From assembly GCA_025403435.1 (NCBI GenBank), contig CM046341.1:7339219-7403218 (forward strand): DNA of 64,000 nt. The letters run 5' to 3'. Within the stretch, counting starts at the first letter, position 1, and each line of letters starts with the position of its first letter. Below the pieces are notes generated by a model, which was given only the letters and a program-made list of their open reading frames with translations, did no database searches and was not told where the DNA came from. This document shows positions 36,416 to 47,457 of the stretch, in pieces. The DNA comes from Artocarpus heterophyllus (Eukaryota > Streptophyta > Magnoliopsida > Rosales > Moraceae). The translations under genes were made by a program, and so were the position numbers.

Positions 36416-37274
36416 GGCGTTCGACGTGGGCCCTACCTCAAGCCCCTATAGGACCCACCCTACGGGACCCCTAAACTTACGGCTCTTATTGGTAAACCGT
36501 TCCTGTGCCATCCCACTCTCTGTACTGTCCCCTCTTAGGCCCTCTGGCCTTTCGGGGTTTTCTTTCGTGTCCCTCAGGTTTGAATCTCAAACCTTCCTTA
36601 AGAGGTTCTTATTTCCATCTCGAGTACAAAACTCAATTGGTATTCGAGATGGAAATAAGAACCTCTTAAGAGAGGTTTAAGGTTCAAACCCGAGGGATGC
36701 AAAAGAAAACCCTAAAGGGCCCCAGAGGGGACAGTACGGATGAGTGAGACGGCACGAGAACGGTTTACCAATAAGAGCCATAAGTCTGGGGGCCCTATAA
36801 GGTGGGTCCTATGGAAGCTTGAGGCGTCCGACGTGGGCCCCACCACAAGCCTCCATATGACCCATCTTGCAGGGCCCCAGACTTACGGCTCTTATTGGTA
36901 AACCATTCCCATGCCTTCCCACTCATCTGTACTGTTCCCTCTGGGGCCCTTTTACCCCTCAGGGTTTTCTTTTGCGTTCCTCAAGTTTGAACCCTAAACC
37001 TCCCTTAAGAGGTTCTTATTTCTATCTCGAGTACTAATTGAGCTAACTAACTTAATTGGTACTCGAGATGGAAATAAGAACCTCTTAAGGGAGGTTTGAG
37101 GTTCAAACCCAAGGAAAGCGAAAAAAAATCCTAAGGGGCCAGAGGGCCCCAGAGGGGATAGTACGGATGAGTAGGATGGCACAAAAACGGTTTACCAATA
37201 AGAGCTATAAGTCTGAAGGCCCCGCAAGGTGGGTCCTATGGAGGCTTGAGGTGGGGCCTACGTCGGACGCCATA
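36416..37274. mobile_element. Double palindrome of SINE-like units, interrupted by element B
   Basis: Four arms of about 205 bp form two consecutive inverted pairs, with centres near 36640 and 37048. Arms share GGCGTCCGACGTGGGCCC, CTTATTGGTAAACCGTTC, GGGTTTTCTTTTGC and AACCTCTTAAGAGG in alternating orientation. From each centre outward the sequence reads AATTGGTACTCGAG and, about 45 bp later, GAGGTTCAAACCC, resembling the A and B boxes of tRNA-derived SINEs. The left end is cut three bases in by element B (stub at 25406-25408). GTAAT flanks the whole unit (25401-25405, 37275-37279) and is a likely target duplication. Palindromy is certain, SINE origin is inferred. Confidence 0.75.
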
Positions 37275-37279
37275 GTAAT

Positions 37280-37880
37280 CCAAAAGGAGGGGCTTTATTT
37301 TGCCATTTTAGGCAAGGATCAGATCTTAAGATTGTCTTCTCTTAACCTGCCTTGATTGAGGGATAATTTGTTCCCGGTGATAGGGGCATATGACTCCATG
37401 GATGGGCTTCCTCACGTGGACTGTTGAGATTGATCTTGCAGGTGAGCTGGTGCACAAATGGGCCATAGGGGCTAATATGTCAGCTGAACCAAAAAGGGAC
37501 TTTTCCTAGTATTGGGTCTTGACTTCCAAATAGGCCTTTTTAGCTTTATTTTACTCTAATTTCCTCTATACCTATTTTATTATAATTTCAATTAGACTTA
37601 AAACTTGTCAAGTGAGTTGAAAGTCTAATTGAACCAAATAAAATAAGACCATTCATGTTTCTTGGCCTTTCAAACCATGACCCACTTAGAGAACCCAGCC
37701 TCGTAACTTGGGTCCACGTACCTTACCTTAGACATATCACTGGATATGGGTTGGGTTCATGTATTGCCAAAAAATGGGTATCAATAGAGGTGTTTGAATA
37801 GTACTTCAAGTGAATGAATTTGTAAGAAATCTAGGCTGGTTTAGGTGAGGTACTCTTGAGAAAGAGAGAAAGAAAGAGTC
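37280..37880. other. Spacer with the first copy of a diverged direct repeat
   Basis: Non-coding. Around 37540-37790 it contains a block (CTCTAATTTCCTCTA, CTATTTTATT, AGACTTAAAAC, AAAGTCTAATTG, ACCCACTTAGAGA) that recurs in the same order at about 50595-50830. An AGACTT...AAGTCT hairpin lies within it. Confidence 0.55.
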
Positions 37881-38534
37881 TGATGAGACCGTAAAAGTGT
37901 ACATTTTCTAAGGCTTAAATCATTTATTTACTGCTTTTATTTCTCATTAAATTCTCTAATTAATAGCAATTTTGTGTTAATAAGTATTTTCATGTCTTAG
38001 TATGTAAATATGTTTAAAAATATGTTTTTAGTGTGTTTTTATGTTTAATAGAATTTTTAGTAATTTTTAGAGTCATTTCGGTGTGTTAAATAAGTGTCTA
38101 GTCTGTAAATAGTCAAAGCCGTAAAAGTAATGCGGTTATTTTATTTTGAGTTTTAGAGTGTTTGATAGTGTGTTTTAAGTTTGTAAATATGTTTTATTAT
38201 ATTTTTAGTAATTTCTAAAAATATTTCCAAGTCATAAAAACTATATCTGGGTCAAACCGTAGGAGACTGAAAATTTTAGGAGTTTTTATTTATTTTTGTG
38301 TGTTTTAATGTAAAATAAATATTTTTGTAAATATTATGTTTGTAAAATAATTAATATTAGTGTGTTTGTGATTTTTAGATTTGAAATCTAGAGGAAAAAC
38401 GGAGCAAAACGACACCAAAAAAGGATAAAATCGGACATCAAATGCATTAAGGAGATAAATAAAATTCGAATTTGAAATTTAAGGGACACGTGGCACATTT
38501 TCAACCTTCGGATCAGCTGCCGATTGAATCTCAC

Positions 38535-38855
38535 CCGTTGGATCGCTGCATATGTCATGCCACGCGTCAGCCGAGGAGAAGCGTCAACGCTGACGCATGT
38601 CGGAGAAGCAGCGCGTCTCAATCGTGTATTCCACATGTCAACCTGTGATTGGAGCGTGTATCACACGCGCCGACAAAGCTGCAGAGAGAGTCAGAGGGAA
38701 TCTCGGCCTGAGTGGAATCTCGTGCGGTCATGTCTACGTGCAGCCACTCTCTCAGCCATTCGATGCGAATACCAAGACTGATCTAACGGTCATAAATCTC
38801 TCCCCCACTGGTCCCATCTGAGCCCATCCTTCACGCACTTTTCAGCCGTTAGATC
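38535..38855 (+). promoter_or_regulatory. GC-rich upstream block of C LTR with several inverted repeats
   Basis: Inverted pairs: GCGTCAGC (38564-38571) with GCTGACGC (38589-38596), GCGTGT with ACACGC across a 3-base loop (38654-38668), GATCTAACGG (38780-38789) with CCGTTAGATC (38846-38855), and a related CCGTTGGATC at 38535-38544. The block ends about 200 bp upstream of the TATA box, so a role as enhancer or factor binding region is plausible. The second LTR keeps most of it. Confidence 0.5.
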
Positions 38856-39056
38856 ACGCTTTGAACGATTCAGATCGTGCCTGTTTCGTGCTGCCATGAT
38901 CCGCGAAGCACAGGATTACAAACTCAAATTCGCATATCAACGAGCGAATCTCAGCGTGAAAAAAGAAGAGAAAAATGGATCCAATAATCCGAAATTGTCA
39001 ACTTTCAACAGGGAAAAACCATAATTACATATGCCAAACAGTAACTTTTCAAAGGC

Positions 39057-39065
39057 TATAAATAG
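39057..39065 (+). promoter_or_regulatory. TATA box of element C 5' LTR
   Basis: TATAAATAG inside GGCTATAAATAGCC, repeated at 48633-48641 in the 3' LTR. Transcription probably starts some 30 bp downstream, near the 39085-39100 stretch. Confidence 0.7.
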
Positions 39066-40094
39066 CCTTGCATTTCCCATGAAGAACACATCCCTTCGGG
39101 CCTTTGGCCCTCCTTTCTCCTTCCTTTCTTTACTGTTGAGTTAGACTCAATAGTATCCTCTTAGGTAATAAATAATAATAAAATAATGCTTAAATTAGAG
39201 TAGAGTGTCTGGTGAGGCGGAGAGATGATCTTGTATGCATAGTATCTTGGTATGGATTTTAACTCTATATCTGTGTGGTAATGTTTATATTTTGTGGAAT
39301 AAATTATATCTTTATGTTTTCAATAATTATTGTTGATGTTGTTATGCTGCCAATTTTTACATAAATTCAGTCATGCTTTCTTTATATAATTTAATTGTGT
39401 TGCATAGTTAATATTAATAATAATGAAATAATGCTTAATTTTATGGAATGTCTTTTACTGCAGTATGACTTGTTATATTGTCGATTCTAGATATTTCATA
39501 AGACGAAGTGCTGCCAGAGTTGATGTAAAAATTTATTCCACTAAAATATACTAATTTTGATTTGTTAATATCTTTTCTATCCTATAGTTATGTTAATTAT
39601 AATTGAGTGACAGCTGTTATAATTTTCATAATTAGTGCACCAAATCATTAGTGACAGATTATTATTTTGCTAATTTTTATAGGAATATCCTTACTGCATT
39701 ATGACTTGCTATATTGTCGCTTTAGGTTGACCTATATAATTAGTAAAATGTGCTTGCAATTAATGAGATAAGATATAATAAATCAAATACTTTAGATAAT
39801 TATTAATTAGAGTTGAAATTTCATATCAGTTGCAAAACATACAAAGGATTCTCCAAGCTTCACCGTTTTAATTTCATTTCTTTTGAATTAAAATTTTTGA
39901 ATAAAAACCACAAAAATATTCATCTCATTTTACTTTTTCCTTTGAAAAAGTGCTTGTCCTTTTTGACCGTTTATTTTTTAACAATTTGCCGAGGTATAAA
40001 TTTTTATCTCCCTGTGGATACGATAACTTTTCTACACTACATACGTCCACCGTTTATTACAAAGAATAAACATTTTTTGGGCGTTACCAAATTT

Positions 40095-40112
40095 TGGCGC
40101 CGTTGCCGGGGA
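40095..40112 (+). other. Element C primer binding site (tRNA-Asp)
   Basis: TGGCGCCGTTGCCGGGGA is complementary to the 3' end of plant tRNA-Asp and lies five bases after the LTR. This primer is characteristic of Athila and related plant gypsy lineages. Confidence 0.92.
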
Positions 40113-40909
40113 GGTGCTGTTACTTTGTCAGATTGCTAAATTAAGCAGGAAACCAGGTAAGTACTTTATCCTTATCTTGTAAATAGTGTAAAAATTGTTA
40201 TTTTAGTTTGATTATTTAATTAAGTAGGCTACTATTCACGAAGTTACTATTCACATACTGTTCACCATTCATAAAAAATCAAAAATTAAAAAAAATCATA
40301 AAAATTTTATTTTTTTCGTTTTCTTTGTAAAATATTTATTTTGTGAGTTTTAGGTTTAAATTTAGGTTTTTGCCTTAGAAATAAAACATCATAAAATTTT
40401 AGAGTTAGGTTTTTCATAAAATAAATTGTGGTTTTGCGAAGAGTATCCCTTGAGGAAGTTCTGTTTGGATGCTGGTACTGGCTCGGATACCATTCCCATA
40501 GCCGGTTAATTTTGGAAACTTTCCCAACACCAGTCATTCCGAGAACGTTGCTCTGACTAGGAGATTGGTTTTTAAGGAGCCTTAGCCCCACCAATCTTTC
40601 CTGGGAACATCCTTAAGGTATATAATTCTCAAGATCTACAAAATAACTCAGGCGAGTGCTTTTCATTCACTACTTTATTCTCCCCGAATAAAGAAAAGCT
40701 TAGCATTTGTCTTTATCCTTGAAAAAAAAAAATTTAAAATCAAAAATAAAAAAAATATATATAAAAATAATAAAAAAAACACTTAGGGTTAATGATTCAA
40801 ACTTAGTCGATCTGTTAAGGCTTTAGACTTGAGAAACCCTAGTGAACAATTGCCAAACTCTTTTTCGCATTGTTCATCCTCGTCGACCACCTTGTCAAAT
40901 TCGTTCACG
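40113..40909 (+). other. Element C leader
   Basis: Untranslated leader of about 800 bp. It contains a consensus splice donor, CAG|GTAAGT, at 40154-40162 and an A-rich stretch at 40720-40780 before gag. No acceptor can be chosen with confidence. Confidence 0.6.
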
Positions 40910-43900
40910 ATGGAGAATCTGAGTGAGAATCCTCAAAGAATGCTGATGAAGGATTTCATGCATCCGACTCGCACTTTAACTCCTTCATGTATTGTGTTTC
41001 CATCAAATCTTCCACAACAAGATTTTAAGCCTGGCATGATTCAACTCTTACCAACCTTCTTTAGATTAGAAAGCAAAAATCCTTATGTTCATATTCGTGA
41101 ATTTGAAGAAGTTGTTGCCACTTTTCATAGCCGCCCTGACATCGCTAATTCCATCAAATTAAAAATTTTCCCTTTCTCACTGAAAGATAAAGCTAAAAGT
41201 TGGCTTTATTCTTTAAGACCTCGATCCATTCAATCATGGAATGACATGACATCTGCTTTCTTCTACAAATACTATCCATATCAAAAGACCAACAATATCA
41301 AGAAACAAATTCTGACTTTCTCCCAAAACGATCATGAAAATTTCTACGAAGCATGGGAAAGATTCAAAGATTTGTTGAGTCAATGTCCTCACCATGGTTA
41401 CGAGAATTGGCGTCTTGTTAGCTTTTTCTACGAAGGACTCACAAGTCATGATCGCCAATATCTAGAAGTGATGTGCAATGGAAAATTTTTACACAAAGAT
41501 CCTGAAGAAGCCAAGGAATTTCTTGATGAATTTGCTGAAAAAGTTCATCTGTGGGCTGAATTAGATGTTTCTCATAAGCCAACTGAAGTTCATCAATTGA
41601 AGAAAGAGGATAGCTACAACCTTAGGGTTCAAGTTGAAAACCTCACAAGAGAATTAGAAATCCTCAAAGCAAAGAATGAGAAAGGAAGTCATGTAGTCAC
41701 AAAAGCTGAACTACAAGGAACAAATTTTGTGAATGAAAGGTTTGACTGTCATGTTTATCAGGAAGTGATAGGAGAATATGAGGAACAATGTAATGCCTTA
41801 AAGACAAATCATAAGCCTTGTACCCCTTATCCTGAAACTTTCAATCCTGATGGAAGAAACAACTTGAATTTCGACAGGAGGAATTCAAATCAAGAGGAAT
41901 CATTTGGAAATCAATGGAATGAAGAAGAAATGCACTCAGGAGAAAATGTTCCTCAACATGATTCACACTCAAGCAAATCTCTTGAAGAAACATTACAAGC
42001 ATTCATTGAGATACAAAGCAAGTCCTGCAAGAACATTGAAGCTGCTTTAACACAAATGACAAAAGAAATTTCAAAATTGAACGAAAAATGTTCATCTCAA
42101 GCTCTGGTCATTTCTGAAGGACAAAGCATGATACAAACCTCTAACACTAAAGAGAAGGATGAAGAGGTTAGTCATGTTACTACTCGCAGTGGTAAATCAT
42201 TGGAAAAGTCAAACACCACAGATGCGCGTAAGGAAGAAGATGTTCCTCAAAGAGAAGAAGAAGAAGTGAATAAGTTTCCAGTAGAAGTCCCTTTTCCTCA
42301 GGCTCTTCAAACTACTAGGAAAGTGCCAGAAAATTATGAAAACATCTTGGAACATTTGAAGCAAGTTCGAATCGATCTTCCTCTTTTACAAATTCTCAAA
42401 CAAGTGCCTGCTTATGCCAAAGTGATAAAAGATTTGTGCACTGTGAAAAGGAAACATCATGTCCCAAAGACTGCATTCTTAACTGAGCAACTAAGTGCAG
42501 TTCTTGAGCAAAGAGTACCGGTCAAGTACAAAGATCCTGGATGTCCCACAATCACCTGTTACATAGGATCCCATGAAATCACTCAAGCCTTGTTAGACTT
42601 AGGAGCGAGCGTCAATCTCATGCCCTATTCAATTTACTCGCAACTAGGCCTTGGAGAGATTAAGCCAACATCTGTGGTCTTGCAACTTGCAGACCGATCC
42701 ATAAAGAAACCACGAGGGATAGTTGAAGATGTTTTGTTACAAGTTGATAAGTTTTATTATCCCGTGGATTTTCTCATTTTAGACACTCAAACTGAGGTAG
42801 ATATAGAATCAAAAATTCCTATCATCCTCGGAAGACCTTTCTTAGCTACGGCTAATGCGCTCATCAATTGTCGAAATGGTCTCATGAAAGTCTCTTTTGG
42901 AAATATGACTCTTGAAGTGAATGTTTTCCATATTGGGAAGCAATTTCAAAGCAATAATGAGTGTTCTTACACTGAAATCATTGACGAAGCTGTTCATGAA
43001 GAATTTCAAAAGCGAACCGATGTGCTTGAAGAAATCTTCCAAAGTCTTGATCCTGAAAATCCCAATCCCATTTCTGATATTCCTAAACATTCACTTGACA
43101 AAGAAACAAAGTTTTGGCAACCACATTTTGAAAAGCTATTCCTAGAAGGAGAAAAGCCAAAACCATCCACTGAAGAAATTCCCAAAATTAAGTTAGCCCA
43201 ACTTCCTGAAGGACTAAAACATGCATTCTTAGGAGCTGATGAAGCTTTTCCTGTTATCATTTCATCCAAACTCGATGAATCACAAGAGCGACGGTTAATT
43301 AACATGTTGCGTGATCATAAAAAAGCATTGGGTTGGACAATAGCTGATATCAAGGGTATTAGTCCCTTGATTTGCTCCCATCATATTCAATTGGAAGAAG
43401 GTGCTAATCCAAAAAGAGATCCCCAAAGGAGACTGAACCCAACAATGAAAGAAGTCATGAGGAATGAAGTGTTGAAACTATTAAATGCTGGTATCATTTA
43501 CCCCATTGCGGATAGTAAATGGGTCAGTCCAACTCAAGTTGTTCCTAAGAAATCTGGTGTAACTATGATAACAAATGAAAAAGGAGATTTTGTCCCTACA
43601 AGAGTTGTCACTGGATGGCGAATGTGCATTAATTATCGAAAATTAAATGCCGCCACTCGAAAAGACCATTTCCCACTCCCATTCATCGATCAAATCTTAG
43701 AGCGTGTAGCTGGTCATCCTTTCTATTGCTTTCTAGATGGATATTCAGGATATTATCAGATAGAGATAGCATTAGAAGATCAGGAAAAGACCACGTTTAC
43801 ATGTCCTTTTGGTACTTTTGCTTTCCGACGAATGTCATTCGGACTTTGTAATGCTCCAGCTACGTTTCAAAGATGCATGATGAGCATTTTCAGTGACATG

Positions 43901-45625
43901 GTTGAGAAGATTATGGAAGTTTTCATGGATGATTTGACTGTTTTCGGTAATTCGTTTGATACTTGTCTGCTTAACTTGGAGGCTGTTTTGAAAAGATGTG
44001 AAGAAAAAGGCCTTGTGTTAAATTGGGAAAAATGCCATTTTATGGTTCCATCTGGCATAGTTCTTGGACATATTGTCTCTGAAAGAGGAATTGAAGTTGA
44101 TCCAGCTAAGATTGAGCTTATTTCAAACTTGGCCACTCCAAAGACTGTTAGAGATATTCGATCTTTTCTTGGACACGTTGGATTTTATAGGAGGTTCATT
44201 CAAAAATTTTCAGCCATATCAAGACCATTGTGTAATCTCCTGTTGAAAGATGCTGTGTTTGAATGGACAAAAGAATGTGAAGAATCTTTCCGAACACTGA
44301 TATCTAAGTTAACTTCTACACCTATCATGCAATCCCCTGATTGGAGTTTACCATTTGAAGTCATGTGTGATGCAAGCAATTACGCTGTAGGAGCCGTCTT
44401 AGGTCAACGAAGGGAAGGAAAACCTTTTGTAGTGTACTATGCAAGCAAAACCTTGAACAATGCTCAAATGAATTACTCAACCACTGAAAAGGAATTACTT
44501 GCTGTAGTATTTGCGCTTGATAAGTTTCGTTCATACCTAATCGGGTCACCCATCACCGTTTTCACTAATCATTCTGCCCTTAAGTATCTCTTTTCTAAAA
44601 AGGATGCTAAAGCCCGACTTATAAGGTGGATCCTTCTTCTGCAAGAGTTTGATTTGACTATCAAGGACAAGAAAGGAGTTGAGAATGTGGTAGCTGACCA
44701 CTTATCTCGTTTAGAAGTCAATGATTCTGTCGATAGTTCACCAATTCATGATGAATTTCCTGATGAACATCTGTTCTCTGTTATCAAGTTACATTGGTAT
44801 GCACACATTGTCAATTATTTGGCAACTGGAGAAATTCCATCTGCTTGGAATTTGCAAGACAAAAGAAAGTTTTTGATTGAAGTGCGTAACTTTTATTGGG
44901 ATGATCCGTACCTTTTCAAATACTGTCGTGATCAAATCATGAGACGTTGCATTCCTGAAGATGAAGTGAATAGTGTCTTAAAATTTTGTCACACTGATGC
45001 ATGTGGTGGTCATTTTTCTGCCAAGAAAACTGCTGCAAAGATCCTCCAATGTGGTCTTTATTGGCCCACTTTGTTCAAAGACACTTATCATTATTGTCGT
45101 TCTTGTGAAAATTGTCAAAAGTTAGGTACTCTATCTCGTTGTCACATGATGCCTCTAAACCCAATTATAGCAATTGAAATATTTGATTGCTGGGGAATAG
45201 ACTTTATGGGACCTTTTCCACCTTCTTCTGGGTACCTATACATCCTTCTTGCTGTGGAGTATGTTTCAAAATGGATTGAAGCCGTAGCATGCCGTACTAA
45301 TGATAATACAACTGTTATAAAGTTCTTGAAGGAAAACGTGTTATCTAGGTATGGTACGCCATGTGCTATAATTAGTGATCAAGGCACACATTTTTGCAAC
45401 CGTTCTTTTGAAACTTTGATGCGAAAGTACGGCGTGATTCATAAAGTTTCGACTGCCTATCATCCACAGACAAATGGACAAGCTGAGTTAGCAAATAGAG
45501 AGATCAAACAAATTTTGGAAAAAACAGTGAATCCTGATCGAAAAGAATTGGTCCTCACGTCTTCAAGATGCACTCTGGGTATACCGCACAGCTTACAAAG
45601 CTCCTTTAGGAATGTCTCCCTATAG
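40910..45625 (+). CDS. Element C gag-pol polyprotein (Athila-like), frame-broken near the end
   Basis: I take the ATG at 40910 ([11 protein letters not shown]), since the frame upstream opens only with a non-ATG codon. The frame runs 1571 codons. Gag domain is at about residues 40-220 ([37 protein letters not shown]), followed by a charged coiled-coil-like linker. Aspartic protease at about 550-680 carries the Athila-style [19 protein letters not shown] and [17 protein letters not shown]. Reverse transcriptase, about 845-1020, has the catalytic FMDD at 1005-1008. RNase H, about 1145-1280, has D1154, but the TDH motif reads TNH, with Asn at 1220 in place of a catalytic Asp. Integrase has a zinc finger at about 1360-1405 and D1431, D1490, E1526 with 35 residues between the last two. 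A single-base frame change near 45545 puts the integrase C-terminus in another frame (45612-46085). Confidence 0.93.
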   Translation: MENLSENPQRMLMKDFMHPTRTLTPSCIVFPSNLPQQDFKPGMIQLLPTFFRLESKNPYVHIREFEEVVATFHSRPDIANSIKLKIFPFSLKDKAKSWLYSLRPRSIQSWNDMTSAFFYKYYPYQKTNNIKKQILTFSQNDHENFYEAWERFKDLLSQCPHHGYENWRLVSFFYEGLTSHDRQYLEVMCNGKFLHKDPEEAKEFLDEFAEKVHLWAELDVSHKPTEVHQLKKEDSYNLRVQVENLTRELEILKAKNEKGSHVVTKAELQGTNFVNERFDCHVYQEVIGEYEEQCNALKTNHKPCTPYPETFNPDGRNNLNFDRRNSNQEESFGNQWNEEEMHSGENVPQHDSHSSKSLEETLQAFIEIQSKSCKNIEAALTQMTKEISKLNEKCSSQALVISEGQSMIQTSNTKEKDEEVSHVTTRSGKSLEKSNTTDARKEEDVPQREEEEVNKFPVEVPFPQALQTTRKVPENYENILEHLKQVRIDLPLLQILKQVPAYAKVIKDLCTVKRKHHVPKTAFLTEQLSAVLEQRVPVKYKDPGCPTITCYIGSHEITQALLDLGASVNLMPYSIYSQLGLGEIKPTSVVLQLADRSIKKPRGIVEDVLLQVDKFYYPVDFLILDTQTEVDIESKIPIILGRPFLATANALINCRNGLMKVSFGNMTLEVNVFHIGKQFQSNNECSYTEIIDEAVHEEFQKRTDVLEEIFQSLDPENPNPISDIPKHSLDKETKFWQPHFEKLFLEGEKPKPSTEEIPKIKLAQLPEGLKHAFLGADEAFPVIISSKLDESQERRLINMLRDHKKALGWTIADIKGISPLICSHHIQLEEGANPKRDPQRRLNPTMKEVMRNEVLKLLNAGIIYPIADSKWVSPTQVVPKKSGVTMITNEKGDFVPTRVVTGWRMCINYRKLNAATRKDHFPLPFIDQILERVAGHPFYCFLDGYSGYYQIEIALEDQEKTTFTCPFGTFAFRRMSFGLCNAPATFQRCMMSIFSDMVEKIMEVFMDDLTVFGNSFDTCLLNLEAVLKRCEEKGLVLNWEKCHFMVPSGIVLGHIVSERGIEVDPAKIELISNLATPKTVRDIRSFLGHVGFYRRFIQKFSAISRPLCNLLLKDAVFEWTKECEESFRTLISKLTSTPIMQSPDWSLPFEVMCDASNYAVGAVLGQRREGKPFVVYYASKTLNNAQMNYSTTEKELLAVVFALDKFRSYLIGSPITVFTNHSALKYLFSKKDAKARLIRWILLLQEFDLTIKDKKGVENVVADHLSRLEVNDSVDSSPIHDEFPDEHLFSVIKLHWYAHIVNYLATGEIPSAWNLQDKRKFLIEVRNFYWDDPYLFKYCRDQIMRRCIPEDEVNSVLKFCHTDACGGHFSAKKTAAKILQCGLYWPTLFKDTYHYCRSCENCQKLGTLSRCHMMPLNPIIAIEIFDCWGIDFMGPFPPSSGYLYILLAVEYVSKWIEAVACRTNDNTTVIKFLKENVLSRYGTPCAIISDQGTHFCNRSFETLMRKYGVIHKVSTAYHPQTNGQAELANREIKQILEKTVNPDRKELVLTSSRCTLGIPHSLQSSFRNVSL

Positions 45626-46085
45626 GCCCGTCTTTGGAAAAGCTTGTCATTTACCTGTAGAACTTGAACATAAAGCTTATTGGGCTATTAAAGCTCTCAA
45701 CTTTGATCTTAGTGCTGCAGGTATTGAACGGAAGCTTCAACTCTCTGAACTTGAGGAATTAAGGAATGATGCTTACAACAGTTCACAGATTTACAAAGCA
45801 AAAATGAAAGCATTTCATGACAAACATATTCTGAGAAAGAACTTTGAGCCAAATCAACGGGTTCATCTTTATGAATCTCGTCTTCACCTTCATCCTGGTA
45901 AGTTAAAATCACGATGGACAGGTCCATATATTGTGAAACAGGTTTTCCCTAATGGTGTTGTTGAAATTGAAGATCCATCCGATGGAAGGATACTCAAAGT
46001 AAATGGCCAGAGATTGAAAAGCTACATAGAACGGATAACTGAACCCGAAGAAGTCACTCTTATGGCTCCAGTTTATCAACCCTGA
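45551..46085 (+). pseudogene. Element C integrase C-terminal domain (out of frame)
   Basis: It continues the integrase after the frame change: [38 protein letters not shown], then KSRWTGPYIVKQVFPNGVVE and a stop at 46085. This module is conserved at the end of Athila-type pol. It has its own in-frame ATG at 45612 but no reason to be translated separately. Confidence 0.9.
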
Positions 46086-47445
46086 GTAGTTTTCTGTTTA
46101 TTCTCTTTTAAATATTTATTTTTGTTGTTTGTTTTCTTATTTTGTTTTGCTTATTTTCTCATATAAAAAAAAATAAAAATATATATATATATAATAATAA
46201 AGTTTAGGGAATTTGACTTTAAAAGACCCAATTTGCAATATATTGTTGTGTGTTTTGTTTTTGGTTTGTTAGTTTACCACAGATCATCTCTGCAGCTGTG
46301 CTGATTCAGGTAATATTTTTGCTACTCTCACTATTCTTTTATACATCTAGGATAATGTACGTTCTAGGTTGGGGGGAGAGGGTTGTGTTTAAAAGTTATG
46401 CATGAGGGGATTGTGCTTAAAAATTGTGCTTCAATGTTGTGCTATGCCAAAAATTTTTTTTGATTTTGCTCAAATGATTTTGCTCCAGATTCTTGTACCT
46501 TTTTCATTTTTGTGTGTTATTTTTTTTTGTGAGTCATAAAAAAAATGATAAAAAAAATGTTTTGTAAATAATAGTTTCTTAGTAATTAATGTGTTATTAT
46601 TTTGTTTTGATTTCTGAATTTCATATTAATGTAATATTATTTTTCTATTCTTTGAATTATTTAATTTTATACACTTTCAAAACTTTAGTTTTATTTAACA
46701 TTTATATATGTTTGTTTTTCAAAGTGTTTGTAAGCCATTCTTTTCACACACTCACTATAATGCTTAATTGTGGTGGTAAGTCCAAGCTATGAATATTTGA
46801 GTTTTGTTATTTTGTGAAGATGAATAATTGAAGGCAACAATTTTTCAAAAAAAAAAAAGGGCAAATAAAAAAAAGAAGAAAGAAAAAAAAAAGAGAAAAT
46901 TGTAAATAAATAAAGTGTGTAATGAATAAAGTTGGATAAGTTTGGTTTCGTAGCCTCTTTAGCTCGAGTAAGTAAGTTCTAAGGGGTGCTTCAACACCTA
47001 GTACCTTAGACCAACTGGTCTGGGAGTTATTGACCTAAAGCTCATTAAATGGGTTATGGAGAAAGCTCAAGGGAGCCAAACATTGCACAATCCACAGTTG
47101 TAAAATTTGTAAATATTTGTATCTTATGTTTCTGCTTTTTAATTATTCTCGTAAATAAATTTGAAGTGTTGCTGTCTGCATGAGTGATTTGAAGCAAAAT
47201 ATCATAATAATTTTATTCTTAGTGTTGGATGAAACTTCATAATTATACATTATCTATTTTCGCACTAAGTTTGGCATATATACATTTTGTTAAATAGCAT
47301 ATAAATTGTTCAAATAAAATTCTGGTTTTGTTGGTTTATCTAGTTAGATAAGTCAAATTATAGTTAAATGGTTTCCATTTTATAAATATTCAATAAATCA
47401 TTTCAAAATTTTATCGCTTTAATTGCTAGAGACTAGCAATAAGCT
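46086..47445 (+). other. Element C post-pol non-coding region
   Basis: About 1.4 kb with no envelope-like frame, AT-rich, with an (AT)n stretch near 46170-46200 and A-rich runs near 46840-46910. The polypurine sequence AGGTTGGGGGGAGAGGG at 46366-46382 resembles the tract that abuts the 3' LTR. Confidence 0.7.
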
Positions 47446-47457
47446 GGTTGGGGGGTG
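47446..47457 (+). other. Element C polypurine tract
   Basis: GGTTGGGGGGTG lies directly before the 3' LTR start at 47458. Confidence 0.8.

Larger units (their letters stand above)
37881..40089 (+). repeat. Element C 5' LTR
   Basis: Termini TGATGAGACCGTAAAAG and GGGCGTTACCA. An AT-rich first 600 bp is followed by a GC-rich block (about 38470-38960) packed with inverted repeats, then a TATA box at 39057. Short frames such as 38524-38781 follow from the GC-rich block and are repeated in the other LTR. They are not genes. Confidence 0.95.

Noticed and set aside
38524..38821. Two overlapping open frames in GC-rich DNA, repeated at 48100-48397
   Set aside because: They lie in the upstream block of both element C LTRs, are short and lack protein motifs; openness follows from base composition.
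46589..46792. Envelope-like ORF after pol in element C
   Set aside because: Only a 67-codon AT-rich frame; no signal peptide or membrane segment pattern typical of Athila envelope-like proteins is convincing.
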